The notes: a model not told the origin generated them from the letters alone. Positions 28,177 to 36,477 are shown, numbered from the stretch's first letter. The stretch: 64,000 nucleotides of DNA from Streptomyces tardus (GCF_018101125.2 NZ_JAELVF020000001.1:4195629-4259628), one strand, 5' to 3'. Made by a program: numbers and translations.

Positions 28177-29754
28177 TCAGCCGAGCTCGCCGTCGGCGGT
28201 GCGCTCCAGCAGCCGCACCAGCGTCCGGACGGCCACACCGGTGCCGCCCTTCGGCGTGTAGCCGAACGGGCCGGACTCGTTGAAGGCGGGACCCGCGATG
28301 TCCAGGTGGGCCCACGGGGTGCCCTCGGGGACGAACTCCTTCAGGAAGAGGCCCGCGACCAGACCACCGCCCATCCGGTCGCCGATGTTGGCGAGGTCGG
28401 CGGTCGGCGAGTCCATGCTCTTGAGCAGCTCGACCGGCATCGGCATGGGCCAGGCCTGCTCGCCCGCCTCCTCCGCCGTCTCGTGCACCTCGGTGCGGAA
28501 CGCGTCATCGTTCGCCATCACGCCGAACGTCCGCTTGCCGAGCGCCACCATCATCGCGCCGGTCAGGGTGGCCACGTCCAGGATGGCGTCCGGCGACTCC
28601 TCGCCCGCCTTGGTCAGCGCGTCGGCGAGGACCAGCCGGCCCTCGGCGTCGGTGTTGAGCACCTCGACGGTCTTGCCGCTGTACATGGTCAGCACGTCGC
28701 CGGGGCGCAGCGCGCCGCCGGAGGGCATGTTCTCGGCGAGCGCCAGCCAGCCAGTGACGTTGACGCGCAGCCCCAGCCGGGCGGCCGTCACCACGGAGGC
28801 GAACACGGCGGCGGCGCCGCTCATGTCGCACTTCATCGTCTCGTTGTGGCCCGCGGGCTTCAGCGAGATGCCGCCCGAGTCGTAGGTGATGCCCTTGCCG
28901 ACCAGCGCGACCGTCTTCTCCGCCTTCGGGTGGGTGTAGCTCAGCCGCACCAGCCGCGGCGGGCTCTGCGAACCCTGGCCGACGCCCACGATGCCGCCGT
29001 AGCCGCCCTTGACGAGTTGCTTCTCGTCCAGCACCTGCGCCTTGAGTCCGAACTCCTTGGCGGCGGCCTGCGCGTGCTCGGCGAACGCCTTGGGGTCGAG
29101 GTCGTTGGGCGGGGTGTTGATGAGGTCGCGGGCCCGGGCCACCTCCGCGGCCAGCACACCGGCGCGCTCGACGACCGACTTGTGGGCCTTGTCGCGGGGC
29201 TTGGCGCCCAGCAGCGCGATCTCGGCCAGCGGCGCGCCGCTGGCCGCGCCGTCCTTGGTCTCCTTGGTGTCCTTGGACTTGCCGTTCTTGGCGTTCGCCC
29301 TCTGTGAGCCGCGGTAGGCGGTGAAGGAGTACGCACCCAGCAGCGCGCCCTCGGCGACAGCTGCCACGGCCTCGACGTCCTCGGCGACGGGCAGCGCGAA
29401 GGCGCCCTTCTTGGTACCGGCCAGCGCGCGTGCTGCGGCACCGGCGGCACGGCGCAGCGTCTCTGCGGCGTACGTCTCGTCCTCGGCGGGCTGTGCGCCC
29501 AGGCCCACGGCCACGATCAGCGGTGCCTTGACCCCCTCTGGGGAGGGCAGCTTGGTGACCTCACCCTCGCGCCCGCTCGCGCCCAACGTCTCCAGGGTCG
29601 TGGCGAGCCGCCCGCCGAAGGACTCGTCGACGGTCTCGGCACCGGCGGCGAGCACGGGCGTGGTCGCCCCGTCGGCGCCCTGAACGACTCCGATGACGAC
29701 GGCATCCGCACGCAACGCCGCGGCGGAAGAGGAACTGAGGGTCAGTGCAGTCAC
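28177..29754 (-). CDS. pepA: Leucyl aminopeptidase (M17)
   Basis: The 525-residue M17 metallo-aminopeptidase has the metal-site motifs VGKGITYDSGGISLKP and NTDAEGRLVLADAL (the family signature) in its C-terminal half. A less conserved N-terminal domain precedes them. It should act in the cytoplasm on N-terminal residues during peptide turnover; some homologues also bind DNA. The start is GTG at 29754. An 8-bp inverted repeat flanks its -10 element, which suggests tight transcriptional control. Confidence 0.95.
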   Translation of the reverse strand: MTALTLSSSSAAALRADAVVIGVVQGADGATTPVLAAGAETVDESFGGRLATTLETLGASGREGEVTKLPSPEGVKAPLIVAVGLGAQPAEDETYAAETLRRAAGAAARALAGTKKGAFALPVAEDVEAVAAVAEGALLGAYSFTAYRGSQRANAKNGKSKDTKETKDGAASGAPLAEIALLGAKPRDKAHKSVVERAGVLAAEVARARDLINTPPNDLDPKAFAEHAQAAAKEFGLKAQVLDEKQLVKGGYGGIVGVGQGSQSPPRLVRLSYTHPKAEKTVALVGKGITYDSGGISLKPAGHNETMKCDMSGAAAVFASVVTAARLGLRVNVTGWLALAENMPSGGALRPGDVLTMYSGKTVEVLNTDAEGRLVLADALTKAGEESPDAILDVATLTGAMMVALGKRTFGVMANDDAFRTEVHETAEEAGEQAWPMPMPVELLKSMDSPTADLANIGDRMGGGLVAGLFLKEFVPEGTPWAHLDIAGPAFNESGPFGYTPKGGTGVAVRTLVRLLERTADGELG

Positions 29755-29783
29755 GGTCTTCGCGATCCTGTTCGTTGGTTGTA

Positions 29784-29807
29784 GATGGGCGAGAGCCTAC
29801 GCCCATC
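29784..29807 (-). promoter_or_regulatory. Inverted repeat enclosing the pepA -10 element
   Basis: GATGGGCG-N8-CGCCCATC is a perfect 8-8-8 arrangement. On the minus strand the 8-nt spacer includes TAGGCT (29794-29799), a strong -10 hexamer about 40 nt before the pepA GTG. Either a repressor site over the promoter or a chance repeat. Confidence 0.5.
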
Positions 29808-29897
29808 GGATGAGGCCCCTGCGGGCCAGGAGAGAACTCGAACCCGCCCCGACCCGGGAAACCCGGACCGGCGCCGGCGCCGAGTGCATGCCGGTGT

Positions 29898-30689
29898 TCA
29901 GCACAGCGTGAGCGTCAACAGAGCCGCCGTACCGGCGACTTCGCAGACCGCGCCGAACACGTCCCCGCTCACCCCACCCAACCTCTGACAGCAGCGTCGG
30001 AGCAACCCCTCGCCGGCCGCCAACGCCGCCGCCACCGCCAGTACGGACCCAACTGCCCACGTCGCGCCCCACGTTGGCCACACCGCGAGCCCGGTCAGCA
30101 CCACCACTGCCGCCACCACCGCGCCGGCTCCGACCGGCGGCACCACCGAGGCCACCACGGCGCCGAGCCCGTCCGGCCTGGCGGCGGCGACCCCGCGCCG
30201 CGCGGTGAGAGTGAGCGCGGTACGTGCGGCCACTGCCGACAGGGCGCAGCCGAGCGCGCCGTGCGTCCACCCCTGTGCGTACAGCTGCGTCAGCGCGGCC
30301 GTCTGCGCCAGCAGCACCAGGACGAGCGTCACCACCCCGAACGGGCCGATGTCCGAGCGCTTCATCACCCGCTGGGCGCCCTCCGCCTCCAGCCCGCTGC
30401 CCAACCCGTCGGCCACGTCGGCCAGTCCGTCCAGGTGCAGTCCGCGGGTCAGCGCCGCCGGCACCGCGACCGAGACCACCGCCGCGGTCGCCGCCCCCGC
30501 GCCCAGCACGAGCAGCGCACCGCCCGCCGCCGCGGCGAACAGCCCGACCACCAGCCCGACGGCCGGCGCCCAGAGCATGCCGCCGCGCGCGGCCGTGCGG
30601 TCCCAGCGCACCACTCGCACGGGCAGCACGGTGAGCGTGCCGAAGGCGAAGCGCGGTCCGTCCAGGGGGTGTGCCGGTGTTTCGTTCAT
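29898..30689 (-). CDS. cobS: Adenosylcobinamide-GDP ribazoletransferase
   Basis: The 263-residue polytopic membrane enzyme joins adenosylcobinamide-GDP to alpha-ribazole, the last step of cobalamin assembly. Family motifs include FGTLTVLPV, HLDGLADVADG and MKRSDIGPFGV, with several Ala/Val-rich helices. It lies downstream of cobT on the same strand but has its own -10-like TAGGGT 8 nt before the ATG. A strong hairpin separates the two genes, so it may be transcribed on its own. Confidence 0.93.
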   Translation of the reverse strand: MNETPAHPLDGPRFAFGTLTVLPVRVVRWDRTAARGGMLWAPAVGLVVGLFAAAAGGALLVLGAGAATAAVVSVAVPAALTRGLHLDGLADVADGLGSGLEAEGAQRVMKRSDIGPFGVVTLVLVLLAQTAALTQLYAQGWTHGALGCALSAVAARTALTLTARRGVAAARPDGLGAVVASVVPPVGAGAVVAAVVVLTGLAVWPTWGATWAVGSVLAVAAALAAGEGLLRRCCQRLGGVSGDVFGAVCEVAGTAALLTLTLC

Positions 30690-30697
30690 CGCTGTGC

Positions 30698-30703
30698 ACC
30701 CTA
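30698..30703 (-). promoter_or_regulatory. Putative -10 element of cobS
   Basis: TAGGGT on the minus strand ends 8 nt before the cobS ATG, so the mRNA would have a leader of only one or two bases. It lies just downstream of the cobT terminator hairpin. Confidence 0.45.
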
Positions 30704-30742
30704 AGCGGCCGCCGCGGCCGGTCCGCCGCGGCCGGTACGGCG

Positions 30743-30779
30743 CGAGCCCGTCGCGCAGAACTGCTGCGCGACGGGCTCG
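30743..30779 (-). terminator. Terminator between cobT and cobS
   Basis: The perfect 16-bp stem CGAGCCCGTCGCGCAG (30743-30758) pairs with 30764-30779 over a 5-nt loop, 77 bp beyond the cobT stop. Confidence 0.75.
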
Positions 30780-30855
30780 AGTGCTGCGTACGGCTGCCCG
30801 CCGGGATGGGCGCGGACGTGGGGACGGCCGGGGCGCCAGGAGGGGGAGGCGCGGC

Positions 30856-31962
30856 TCAGGTCGCTTCGAGGATCTCCGCCGCGCCCGCCGCGGTCGACGC
30901 GTCCGACTCAGGCTCCCGCACCGGGAGTTGGGCGGCGAGCTCCGCGGCCGACCGGACCAGGGGCAGCGCGAGAAGCGCCCCCGCGCCCGCGCCGACCGTC
31001 ACGCCGTGGTCCAGCAACGGGTCCAGTCCCATCCGGTCCAGCGCCTTGAGCTGTGCGGGCTCGCCGCTCGCGTGCCCGGCCAGCCACCAGTCCGGAGCGC
31101 GGAAGGCGGCCCGGTGGGCGACCAGCGCGCACGCCGCGGAGACCACGCCGTCCAGGATCACCGGAGTGCGTCGCACCGAGCACTGGAGCAGAAAGCCGGT
31201 CGTTGCGGCGAAGTCGGCGCCGCCCACCGCGGACAGCAGCTCCACCTGGTCGCCCATCGCCGGGCGGGCTCGGCGAAGTCCGTCGCGGATGGCGGCGCAC
31301 TTGCGCATCCAGGCGAGGTCGTCGATGTGCGCACCGCCGCGGCCGGTGACGACCGAGGCGTCGGTGCCGCACAGGGCGGCGATCAGGATGCCCGCGATCG
31401 TGGTGCCGCCCACGCTCAGGTCGCCCAGCACGACGAGGTCGGTGCCGGAGTCCGCCTCCTCGTCGGCGAGCGCCATCCCGGCCCGCACTGCCTGCTCGGT
31501 CTCGTGGAGGGTGAGCGCGTCCTCGAGGTCGACCCGGCCGGAGGAGTGCCGGACCCGCAGGTCGGTGACTTCCGCGGGCAGTCCGGCGCGCTCGCAGTCC
31601 AGCGACATGTCGACGATGCGGGTCGGTACGCCGTGCTGCCGCGCAAGGATCGCGGCCGGGCTCTCGCCGTCCAGATGCGCCCGCACCAACTCGCCGGCCG
31701 ACCCGGCCGGGCGCGCCGAGACGTCGAGATCCGCCACCCCGTGGTCGCCGGCGAACAGCACGAGCTTCGGCCGGCTGATCGGCCGCACCGGAACCTCGGA
31801 CTGCGCGGCCGACAGCCACTCGGCCAGCTCGTCCAGCCTCCCCAGGGCGCTCGGGGCGAGCCCGGTGCGTTCCCGGCGCTCCTCAGCACCGCGGCGGACG
31901 GAGCCGTCCGGGCGCTGGATCAGATCGCCGAAGTCGTCCAGGTTCAGCCGGTCATCACTCAT
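30856..31962 (-). CDS. cobT: Nicotinate-nucleotide-dimethylbenzimidazole phosphoribosyltransferase
   Basis: The 368-residue enzyme makes alpha-ribazole phosphate, the lower ligand of cobalamin. Conserved stretches include VLFAGDHGVADLDVSA, VLGDLSVGGTT and a C-terminal GVTVGAGAGALLALPLV. The Glu of the family active site is expected in the late LKALDRMGLDPLLD region. The start is fixed by TAACCT 6 nt before the ATG (leaderless). The upstream cobU gene ends 82 bp away on the same strand. Confidence 0.93.
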   Translation of the reverse strand: MSDDRLNLDDFGDLIQRPDGSVRRGAEERRERTGLAPSALGRLDELAEWLSAAQSEVPVRPISRPKLVLFAGDHGVADLDVSARPAGSAGELVRAHLDGESPAAILARQHGVPTRIVDMSLDCERAGLPAEVTDLRVRHSSGRVDLEDALTLHETEQAVRAGMALADEEADSGTDLVVLGDLSVGGTTIAGILIAALCGTDASVVTGRGGAHIDDLAWMRKCAAIRDGLRRARPAMGDQVELLSAVGGADFAATTGFLLQCSVRRTPVILDGVVSAACALVAHRAAFRAPDWWLAGHASGEPAQLKALDRMGLDPLLDHGVTVGAGAGALLALPLVRSAAELAAQLPVREPESDASTAAGAAEILEAT

Positions 31963-31968
31963 ACGGGG

Positions 31969-31974
31969 AGGTTA
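31969..31974 (-). promoter_or_regulatory. Putative -10 element of cobT (leaderless)
   Basis: TAACCT fits TANNNT exactly and ends 6 nt before the cobT ATG, with no ribosome site between them. Confidence 0.5.
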
Positions 31975-32044
31975 CCGGCCGTGGTGTTCGGCTCCGAGCC
32001 TGCCCGGTGGATCTAGTCCCCGACACCCTCTGCGCGGCCGTCGC

Positions 32045-33340
32045 TCAGCCGCGCAGAGGCTGCACCAGTCCCGCTGTGACCAGCAGTACCTGTTCGCACT
32101 CGGCGGCGAACGCGGCGTTGAGCCTTCCCAGTTCGTCGCGGAAACGCCGGCCGGCCGGGGTCGCGGGGACGACGCCGGAGCCGACCTCGTTGCTGACCGC
32201 GACCAGGACGCGACGGCTGTCCCGCACCGCCACGACCAGCTCGCCGATCCGCTGTTCGAGCCTGTGGGCGCCGCCGCCGTGCCAGACCCTCTCGTCCCAT
32301 GCGCCCACCGCGTCCATGGCGTCGGTCAGCCACAGCGAGAGGCAGTCGACCAGCAGCGGATGCGGGTCGTCCTGCGCGAGCAGCGGCAGCAGATCGCAGG
32401 TCTCCACCGTGCGCCAGCTCGCCGGGCGTCGGTCCCGGTGCAGCCGGACCCGGGCGTCCCACTCCGCGTCGCCGTCCCGCCGTCCCGCGGTCGCCACGTA
32501 CAGGACCTCGGGGAAGGCGGCGAGGCGCCGTTCCGCCTCCGCCGACTTCCCGGAACGCGCCCCGCCCAGCACCAGCGTCCGGCGGGGGACCTCCGGTGCC
32601 GCGCGGAAGTCGCCGACCACCAGTGTGCTGCCGTCCGGTTCGGCCCTGGCCCCCAGGGACGCCAGCCGCCGACCGGTCTCGGCGCCCGGCGGGGTGGAGT
32701 GGTCCAGATGCACCGCCACCACGTCCGTCTCCGAGCCCACCGCGCCGACCGCGCGCAACCGCGCCAGCCCGTCGGGGCGGCCGAGGACGTCGAGCAGCAC
32801 CAGGTCGTACGGGCTGGTGCCCGGCTCGGCCCGCTCCCGACCGCGGGCGGACCGGTCGCGCGCGCCACCACCGTGCGCCGGGCCCGACTTCGGCGCCGTA
32901 CGGACGCGCCCGGGCGGCAGCGCGCCCGCCACCGCGCCGCCGGGCGGCAGGTACAGCAGACGTTCGCCGCCCGGCCCGACCACCTCGTACCCGGTGCCGG
33001 GGGAGTCCAGCGCCAGGGCGGTCACCCGGTGGCCGGACAGCAGCACCAGCTCCTCGCCGTCGGGGACCCGCACCGGGGTCGGCAGCGGCTCGGGAAACTC
33101 CACCGGCGGCCCGGAGCGCGGATGCGAGAGCAGCACCTGGCGTACGCCGTGCAACGAGCGTCCGACCCGGGCGGCGGCGAAGGCGGGGCCGGGCGTCAGA
33201 TCCAGGAGCAGCACGCCGTCGATCAGTGCGGCGGTCGCCGCCCGCGCGTGCTGCCCGGTCGCGAGCGCGCAGCGTGCGCAGGGACAGTCGGGCCGGGGGA
33301 GCCCGTCGGGGGCTCCGGTGCCGAGCAGAGTGAGTTCCAC
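32045..33340 (-). CDS. cobU: Adenosylcobinamide kinase/guanylyltransferase with N-terminal PhnP-like domain
   Basis: The 431-residue fusion has a C-terminal 180 residues of CobU, with the Walker A GGARSGKSAEAERRL and later SNEVGSGVVP. It phosphorylates adenosylcobinamide and adds GMP. The first 240 residues resemble the PhnP group of metallo-beta-lactamase folds: TLLGTGAPDGLPRPDCPCARC matches its cysteine entry motif (C19, C21, C24), but the HxHxDH motif is degraded to SHPRSGPP, so that half is probably not a hydrolase. The GTG at 33340 is chosen because the conserved strand begins there. A linker of about 30 residues (Gly/Arg/Ala) interrupts the first domain. Confidence 0.88.
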   Translation of the reverse strand: MELTLLGTGAPDGLPRPDCPCARCALATGQHARAATAALIDGVLLLDLTPGPAFAAARVGRSLHGVRQVLLSHPRSGPPVEFPEPLPTPVRVPDGEELVLLSGHRVTALALDSPGTGYEVVGPGGERLLYLPPGGAVAGALPPGRVRTAPKSGPAHGGGARDRSARGRERAEPGTSPYDLVLLDVLGRPDGLARLRAVGAVGSETDVVAVHLDHSTPPGAETGRRLASLGARAEPDGSTLVVGDFRAAPEVPRRTLVLGGARSGKSAEAERRLAAFPEVLYVATAGRRDGDAEWDARVRLHRDRRPASWRTVETCDLLPLLAQDDPHPLLVDCLSLWLTDAMDAVGAWDERVWHGGGAHRLEQRIGELVVAVRDSRRVLVAVSNEVGSGVVPATPAGRRFRDELGRLNAAFAAECEQVLLVTAGLVQPLRG

Positions 33341-33498
33341 ACCCCGATCGTCTCGCGTCCCGCCGGGTTGGGCGCGTGCGCAGCGCGAGACGGCGCGCGG
33401 CGGGTGTCGAACGGCTGATTCCCGCACACCGCCCGGCTTCCGCCGCGTTCCGACGTACGCTGCGAACAGCACTGTCGGGTGATCTTCAGGAGGCGACG

Positions 33499-33708
33499 AT
33501 GGCGTGGACGTGGCGGTTCGAGAAGTCCGACGGTACGGAGGCCCAACCTGCCGTCGAGCCCGAGGAGTTCACCACCCAGGGCGATGCCGAGTCCTGGATC
33601 GGTGAGGTCTGGCGGGAGCTGCTGGAGGGCGGCGTGGACCAGGTGCGGCTCTCCGAGGACGGCAAGGAGATCTACGGCCCGATGAGCCTGCACGAGGCCA
33701 AGGACTGA
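33499..33708 (+). CDS. Conserved small acidic protein of unknown function
   Basis: The 69-residue product begins MAWTWRFEKSDG and carries VEPEEFTTQGDAESWIGEVW and KEIYGPMSLHEA. Its ATG follows an excellent CAGGAGG site. I recognise it as a type found across streptomycetes next to cob genes, but I know of no function. It has no membrane segment or cysteine. It diverges from cobU and ends at a hairpin. Confidence 0.75.
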   Translation: MAWTWRFEKSDGTEAQPAVEPEEFTTQGDAESWIGEVWRELLEGGVDQVRLSEDGKEIYGPMSLHEAKD

Positions 33709-33714
33709 ACCGCT

Positions 33715-33747
33715 TCCGACGGCGGGGGCACTGCTGCCGCCGTCGGA
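33715..33747 (+). terminator. Terminator after the small acidic protein gene
   Basis: The 11-bp stem TCCGACGGCGG (33715-33725) pairs with 33737-33747 over an 11-nt loop, starting 7 bp after the stop. Confidence 0.7.
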
Positions 33748-33773
33748 CTGTGCCGCAGTTTCCGTAGGGCAGA

Positions 33774-33815
33774 TGCCCTACGGCGAGTGCCCTACGGCGA
33801 GTGCCCTACGGCGAG
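33774..33815. repeat. Three perfect copies of a 14-bp tandem repeat, with an inverted copy beside it
   Basis: TGCCCTACGGCGAG occurs three times without a mismatch. Immediately upstream, CCGTAGGGCA (33762-33771) is the exact reverse complement of the first 10 bases of the unit, so it can pair with any of the three copies. The stretch is intergenic. Confidence 0.85.
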
Positions 33816-33944
33816 GGCGCGAGGCTCCCGTCGAACCGGCTCGTACCGACGAGCGCCGAGCAGCCCTCCCCGCCACTGATCTCTGCCCGGGCCCGGGCGT
33901 GACGACCGTTCCGCGGAATCGCGGGATCGTGCCGGATCGCGGGG

Positions 33945-35024
33945 TCAGGATTCCCCGAGCGTCACGTTCGCCCGTTCCCGCTTGTCGGCCCGTACGAAGG
34001 TGACGCGCACCTTGTCGTCCGGCTGCCGGGTGGCCAGCGCCTCGGCGAGGGAGACCGTGTCCGCGACTGGTTCCTCGTCCACCTGCACCACCAGATCGCC
34101 GGGCCGGATGCCCGCCCGGTCCGCCGGCCCGTTCTTCGCCACCCGCACCACCGAGGCGCCCGCGGGCTGGAAGTCCTCGCCGAGGATGGTGCGCACCGCC
34201 ACGCCCAGCGACGCCTTCCGGGGATCGACCACTTTCCCGTGCTCGATCATCTGGGCGGCCAGATGGCGCACCGTGACCGCGGGGATCGCGAAACCGATGC
34301 CGGGCGCGGCGCCGCCGCCGAGCTGGGGGTCGCGCGCCGCCAGGGTCGGGATGCCGACGACCTGCCCGGAGAGGTTGACCAGCGCGCCACCGCTGTTGCC
34401 CGGGTTGATGGCTGCCGAGGTCTGCACCATGTTGCCGAGGGTGGCCTGGTCCTCTCCTGCGGTCACGGCTCGTCCGACCGCGGAGACGATGCCCTGGGTG
34501 ACGCTGGAGGACAGGCCCAGTGGGGTGCCCATCGCCAGCACGATCTGGCCGACCTCGACCTTCGAGGAGTCCGCGAAGACGGCCGGCCGCAGTCGCTTCG
34601 GCGGGTCCGTCAGTTTGATCACCGCGAGGTCCTCCTCCGGGTGGCCCGCCACCAGCTTCGCCTTCAGCGGCTGCCCGCCGGTCGCCAGCTCGACCTCGAA
34701 CTTCTCGGAACGGCCCACCACATGGGCGTTGGTGACGATGTGGCCGTCCCGGTCGTGGACGATTCCGGAGCCGAGCTCCTCGCCGGTGGTGATCTGCACG
34801 ACCGAGGGGAGCACATTCCGTACGACCTGCTGGTACCGGCCCTCCAGGGCCTCGTCGACGCTGGGCTCGGGCGCGGGTTCGACCGAGGTGGACGGCGTCG
34901 CGGGCGAGTCGCCGCGCCGCGCGGGATCTCCGTCGATCCCGGTGCACGCGGAGCCGCCCGCCGCGATCAGCACCGCGCAACAGAGGAAGCAGACCGATCG
35001 GGGAATGCCAGACATACGACGCAT
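33945..35024 (-). CDS. Exported trypsin-like serine protease with PDZ domain (HtrA/DegP-like)
   Basis: The 359-residue protein has a signal segment (SVCFLCCAVLIAAGGSAC), with a Cys at its end that could be lipid-modified although the lipobox is imperfect. The catalytic triad is His in VTNAHVV, Asp in EEDLAVIKL and Ser in NPGNSGGAL. A C-terminal PDZ domain follows (VVRVAKNGPADRAGIRPGDLVVQV). It should degrade or refold damaged extracytoplasmic proteins, in keeping with the nearby PspA system. Confidence 0.9.
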   Translation of the reverse strand: MRRMSGIPRSVCFLCCAVLIAAGGSACTGIDGDPARRGDSPATPSTSVEPAPEPSVDEALEGRYQQVVRNVLPSVVQITTGEELGSGIVHDRDGHIVTNAHVVGRSEKFEVELATGGQPLKAKLVAGHPEEDLAVIKLTDPPKRLRPAVFADSSKVEVGQIVLAMGTPLGLSSSVTQGIVSAVGRAVTAGEDQATLGNMVQTSAAINPGNSGGALVNLSGQVVGIPTLAARDPQLGGGAAPGIGFAIPAVTVRHLAAQMIEHGKVVDPRKASLGVAVRTILGEDFQPAGASVVRVAKNGPADRAGIRPGDLVVQVDEEPVADTVSLAEALATRQPDDKVRVTFVRADKRERANVTLGES

Positions 35025-35176
35025 AGCGTGCAGTGTCCCCAGCCGGCGGCAGATGCCCTGGGACCCTCACCCCCGCGGTGCGCCGACGGTGCCGTCACCC
35101 CCTGCTCCCGCTCGTACGCCCCGCCCGTACGACCCACCGCTCCGGCCGGTCGTTCGCCGCCCACGGTCGGGCGCAG

Positions 35177-35213
35177 AAAAATCCCCGCCCCGACGCGTTC
35201 GTCGGGGCGGGGA
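35177..35213 (-). terminator. Intrinsic terminator of the pspA-pspAA operon
   Basis: The 14-bp GC stem TCCCCGCCCCGACG (35182-35195) pairs with 35200-35213 over a 4-nt loop. On the minus strand a run of five U residues follows (35177-35181). It is one of two hairpins in this window with a clear U tract. Confidence 0.92.
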
Positions 35214-35257
35214 CCAGCTGGGTCGGATGACGCGGAGCGCGCGCACTGTCCGCGGGA

Positions 35258-35539
35258 TCAGATGACCGGGAACAGCCCGTCGTCGCTCAGCATGGCGCGC
35301 ACTTCCTCGATCGTGGCGTCCCGCTCGGGAAGGATGAGCTCGGACGGCTCCAGAAAGTCGTCCTCCACCGGAGCGCCGAGCCGGTGCACGGCGTCCAGCA
35401 GCGCTTCCAGAGTGCGACGGAAACCGGGCTCGTCGCCCTTCTCCATCTCCTCCAGCAGCTCATCGTCCAGTTTGTTCAGCTCGGCGAAGTGGCTGTCGTC
35501 CAGCTTCACCTGGCCTTCCCCCATGATCCTCACGATCAC
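35258..35539 (-). CDS. pspAA: PspA-associated protein PspAA
   Basis: The 93-residue protein begins (M/V)IVRIMGEGQVKLDDSHFAE and ends LSDDGLFPVI, the typical PspAA pattern found beside pspA in actinobacteria. It probably modulates PspA assembly at stressed membranes. The GTG at 35539 follows AAGGAG at about 9 nt. It is 68 bp downstream of pspA and shares its transcript, which ends at a strong terminator 45 bp further on. Confidence 0.85.
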   Translation of the reverse strand: MIVRIMGEGQVKLDDSHFAELNKLDDELLEEMEKGDEPGFRRTLEALLDAVHRLGAPVEDDFLEPSELILPERDATIEEVRAMLSDDGLFPVI

Positions 35540-35607
35540 GTCTGCGCTCCTTCTCCAGGGCCTGTTCAGGGGCTCCGGCACTGCTCGCGGCGCGAGGGCC
35601 GCGCCGG

Positions 35608-36399
35608 TCACTGCTTGTCGAACCGAGGGGTGTCCTGAGACTGCTGCTGAGTGCTGCCGCTGCCGCCCTCGAGCGCCTGCTGTCCGCTGCCGGATCCGCC
35701 CGCGAGCTCGGCCTTCATGCGCTCGATCTCCAGCTCGACGTCCGCGCCGCCGGAGATCCGGTCGAGCTCGGCGGAGAGGTCGTCGCGCGCGGTGCCGGTC
35801 GGGTCGTCCAGTGCGCCGGAGGCGAGCAGCTCGTCGATCGCACCGGAACGGGCCTGCAACTGCGCCGTCTTGTCCTCGGCCCGCTGGATCGCCATGCCGA
35901 CGTCGCCCATCTCCTCGGAGATGCCCGAGAAGGCCTCGCCGATCTGGGTCTGCGCCTGCGCCGCGGTGTAAGTGGCCTTGATGGTCTCCTTCTTGGTGCG
36001 GAAGGCGTCCACCTTGGCCTGCAGCCGCTGGGCCGCGAGCGTCAGCTTCTCCTCCTCGCCCTGGAGGGTCTGGTGCTGGGTCTGCAGGTCGGTGACCTGC
36101 TGCTGGAGGTTGGCCCTGCGGCCCAGCGCCTCACGCGCGAGGTCCTCCCGGCCGAGGGCCAGGGCCTTCTTGCTCTGATCCTCGAGCTTCCCGGATTGGC
36201 CGTTGAGCTGGTTGAGCTGAAGCTCCAACCGCTTGCGGGAGGTTGCCACGTCGGCGACGCCCCGACGCACCTTCTGCAACAGCTCCAGCTGCTTCTGGTA
36301 CGAGTAGTCCAGCGTCTCGCGCGGGTCCTCGGCCCGGTCCAGGGCCTTGTTGGCCTTCGCGCGGAAAATCATTCCCATCCGCTTCATGACACCGCTCAT
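35608..36399 (-). CDS. pspA: PspA/IM30 (ESCRT-III-like) membrane stress protein
   Basis: The 263-residue, almost wholly helical coiled-coil protein begins MSGVMKRMGMIFRAKANKALDRAEDPRE, the membrane-binding first helix of PspA/Vipp1. The heptad-rich core contains KRLELQLNQL and REDLAREALGRRANLQQQV. The C-terminus after about 225 is Gly/Ser/Gln-rich and disordered. It supports membranes under envelope stress. It is the first gene of a two-gene operon with pspAA. The promoter region has an unusual long-spaced inverted repeat. Confidence 0.93.
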   Translation of the reverse strand: MSGVMKRMGMIFRAKANKALDRAEDPRETLDYSYQKQLELLQKVRRGVADVATSRKRLELQLNQLNGQSGKLEDQSKKALALGREDLAREALGRRANLQQQVTDLQTQHQTLQGEEEKLTLAAQRLQAKVDAFRTKKETIKATYTAAQAQTQIGEAFSGISEEMGDVGMAIQRAEDKTAQLQARSGAIDELLASGALDDPTGTARDDLSAELDRISGGADVELEIERMKAELAGGSGSGQQALEGGSGSTQQQSQDTPRFDKQ

Positions 36400-36419
36400 G
36401 GGCCTCGCGCGCCCCCTTC

Positions 36420-36477
36420 GTAATGGACATCGACCTCAGCATCTACAACCCCAGCCTACGGGGCCCGGTTCCATTAC
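36420..36477. promoter_or_regulatory. Long-spaced inverted repeat around the pspA promoter
   Basis: GTAATGGA (36420-36427) and TCCATTAC (36470-36477) are perfect 8-bp complements with centres 50 bp apart, close to five helical turns. They flank TAGGCT (36453-36458, minus strand), the likely pspA -10. This fits DNA looping by a repressor or a pair of activator half-sites. Confidence 0.5.

Noticed and set aside
33341-33498. A cobalamin riboswitch upstream of cobU
   Set aside because: The 158-bp gap lacks the B12-box GCCACTG and the rest of the conserved core, and the divergent small gene begins right there.
34960-35024. A firm lipoprotein call for the HtrA-like protease
   Set aside because: The Cys in GGSAC has Gly at -3, not Leu, Val or Ile, so the lipobox is imperfect; an ordinary signal or anchor is as likely.
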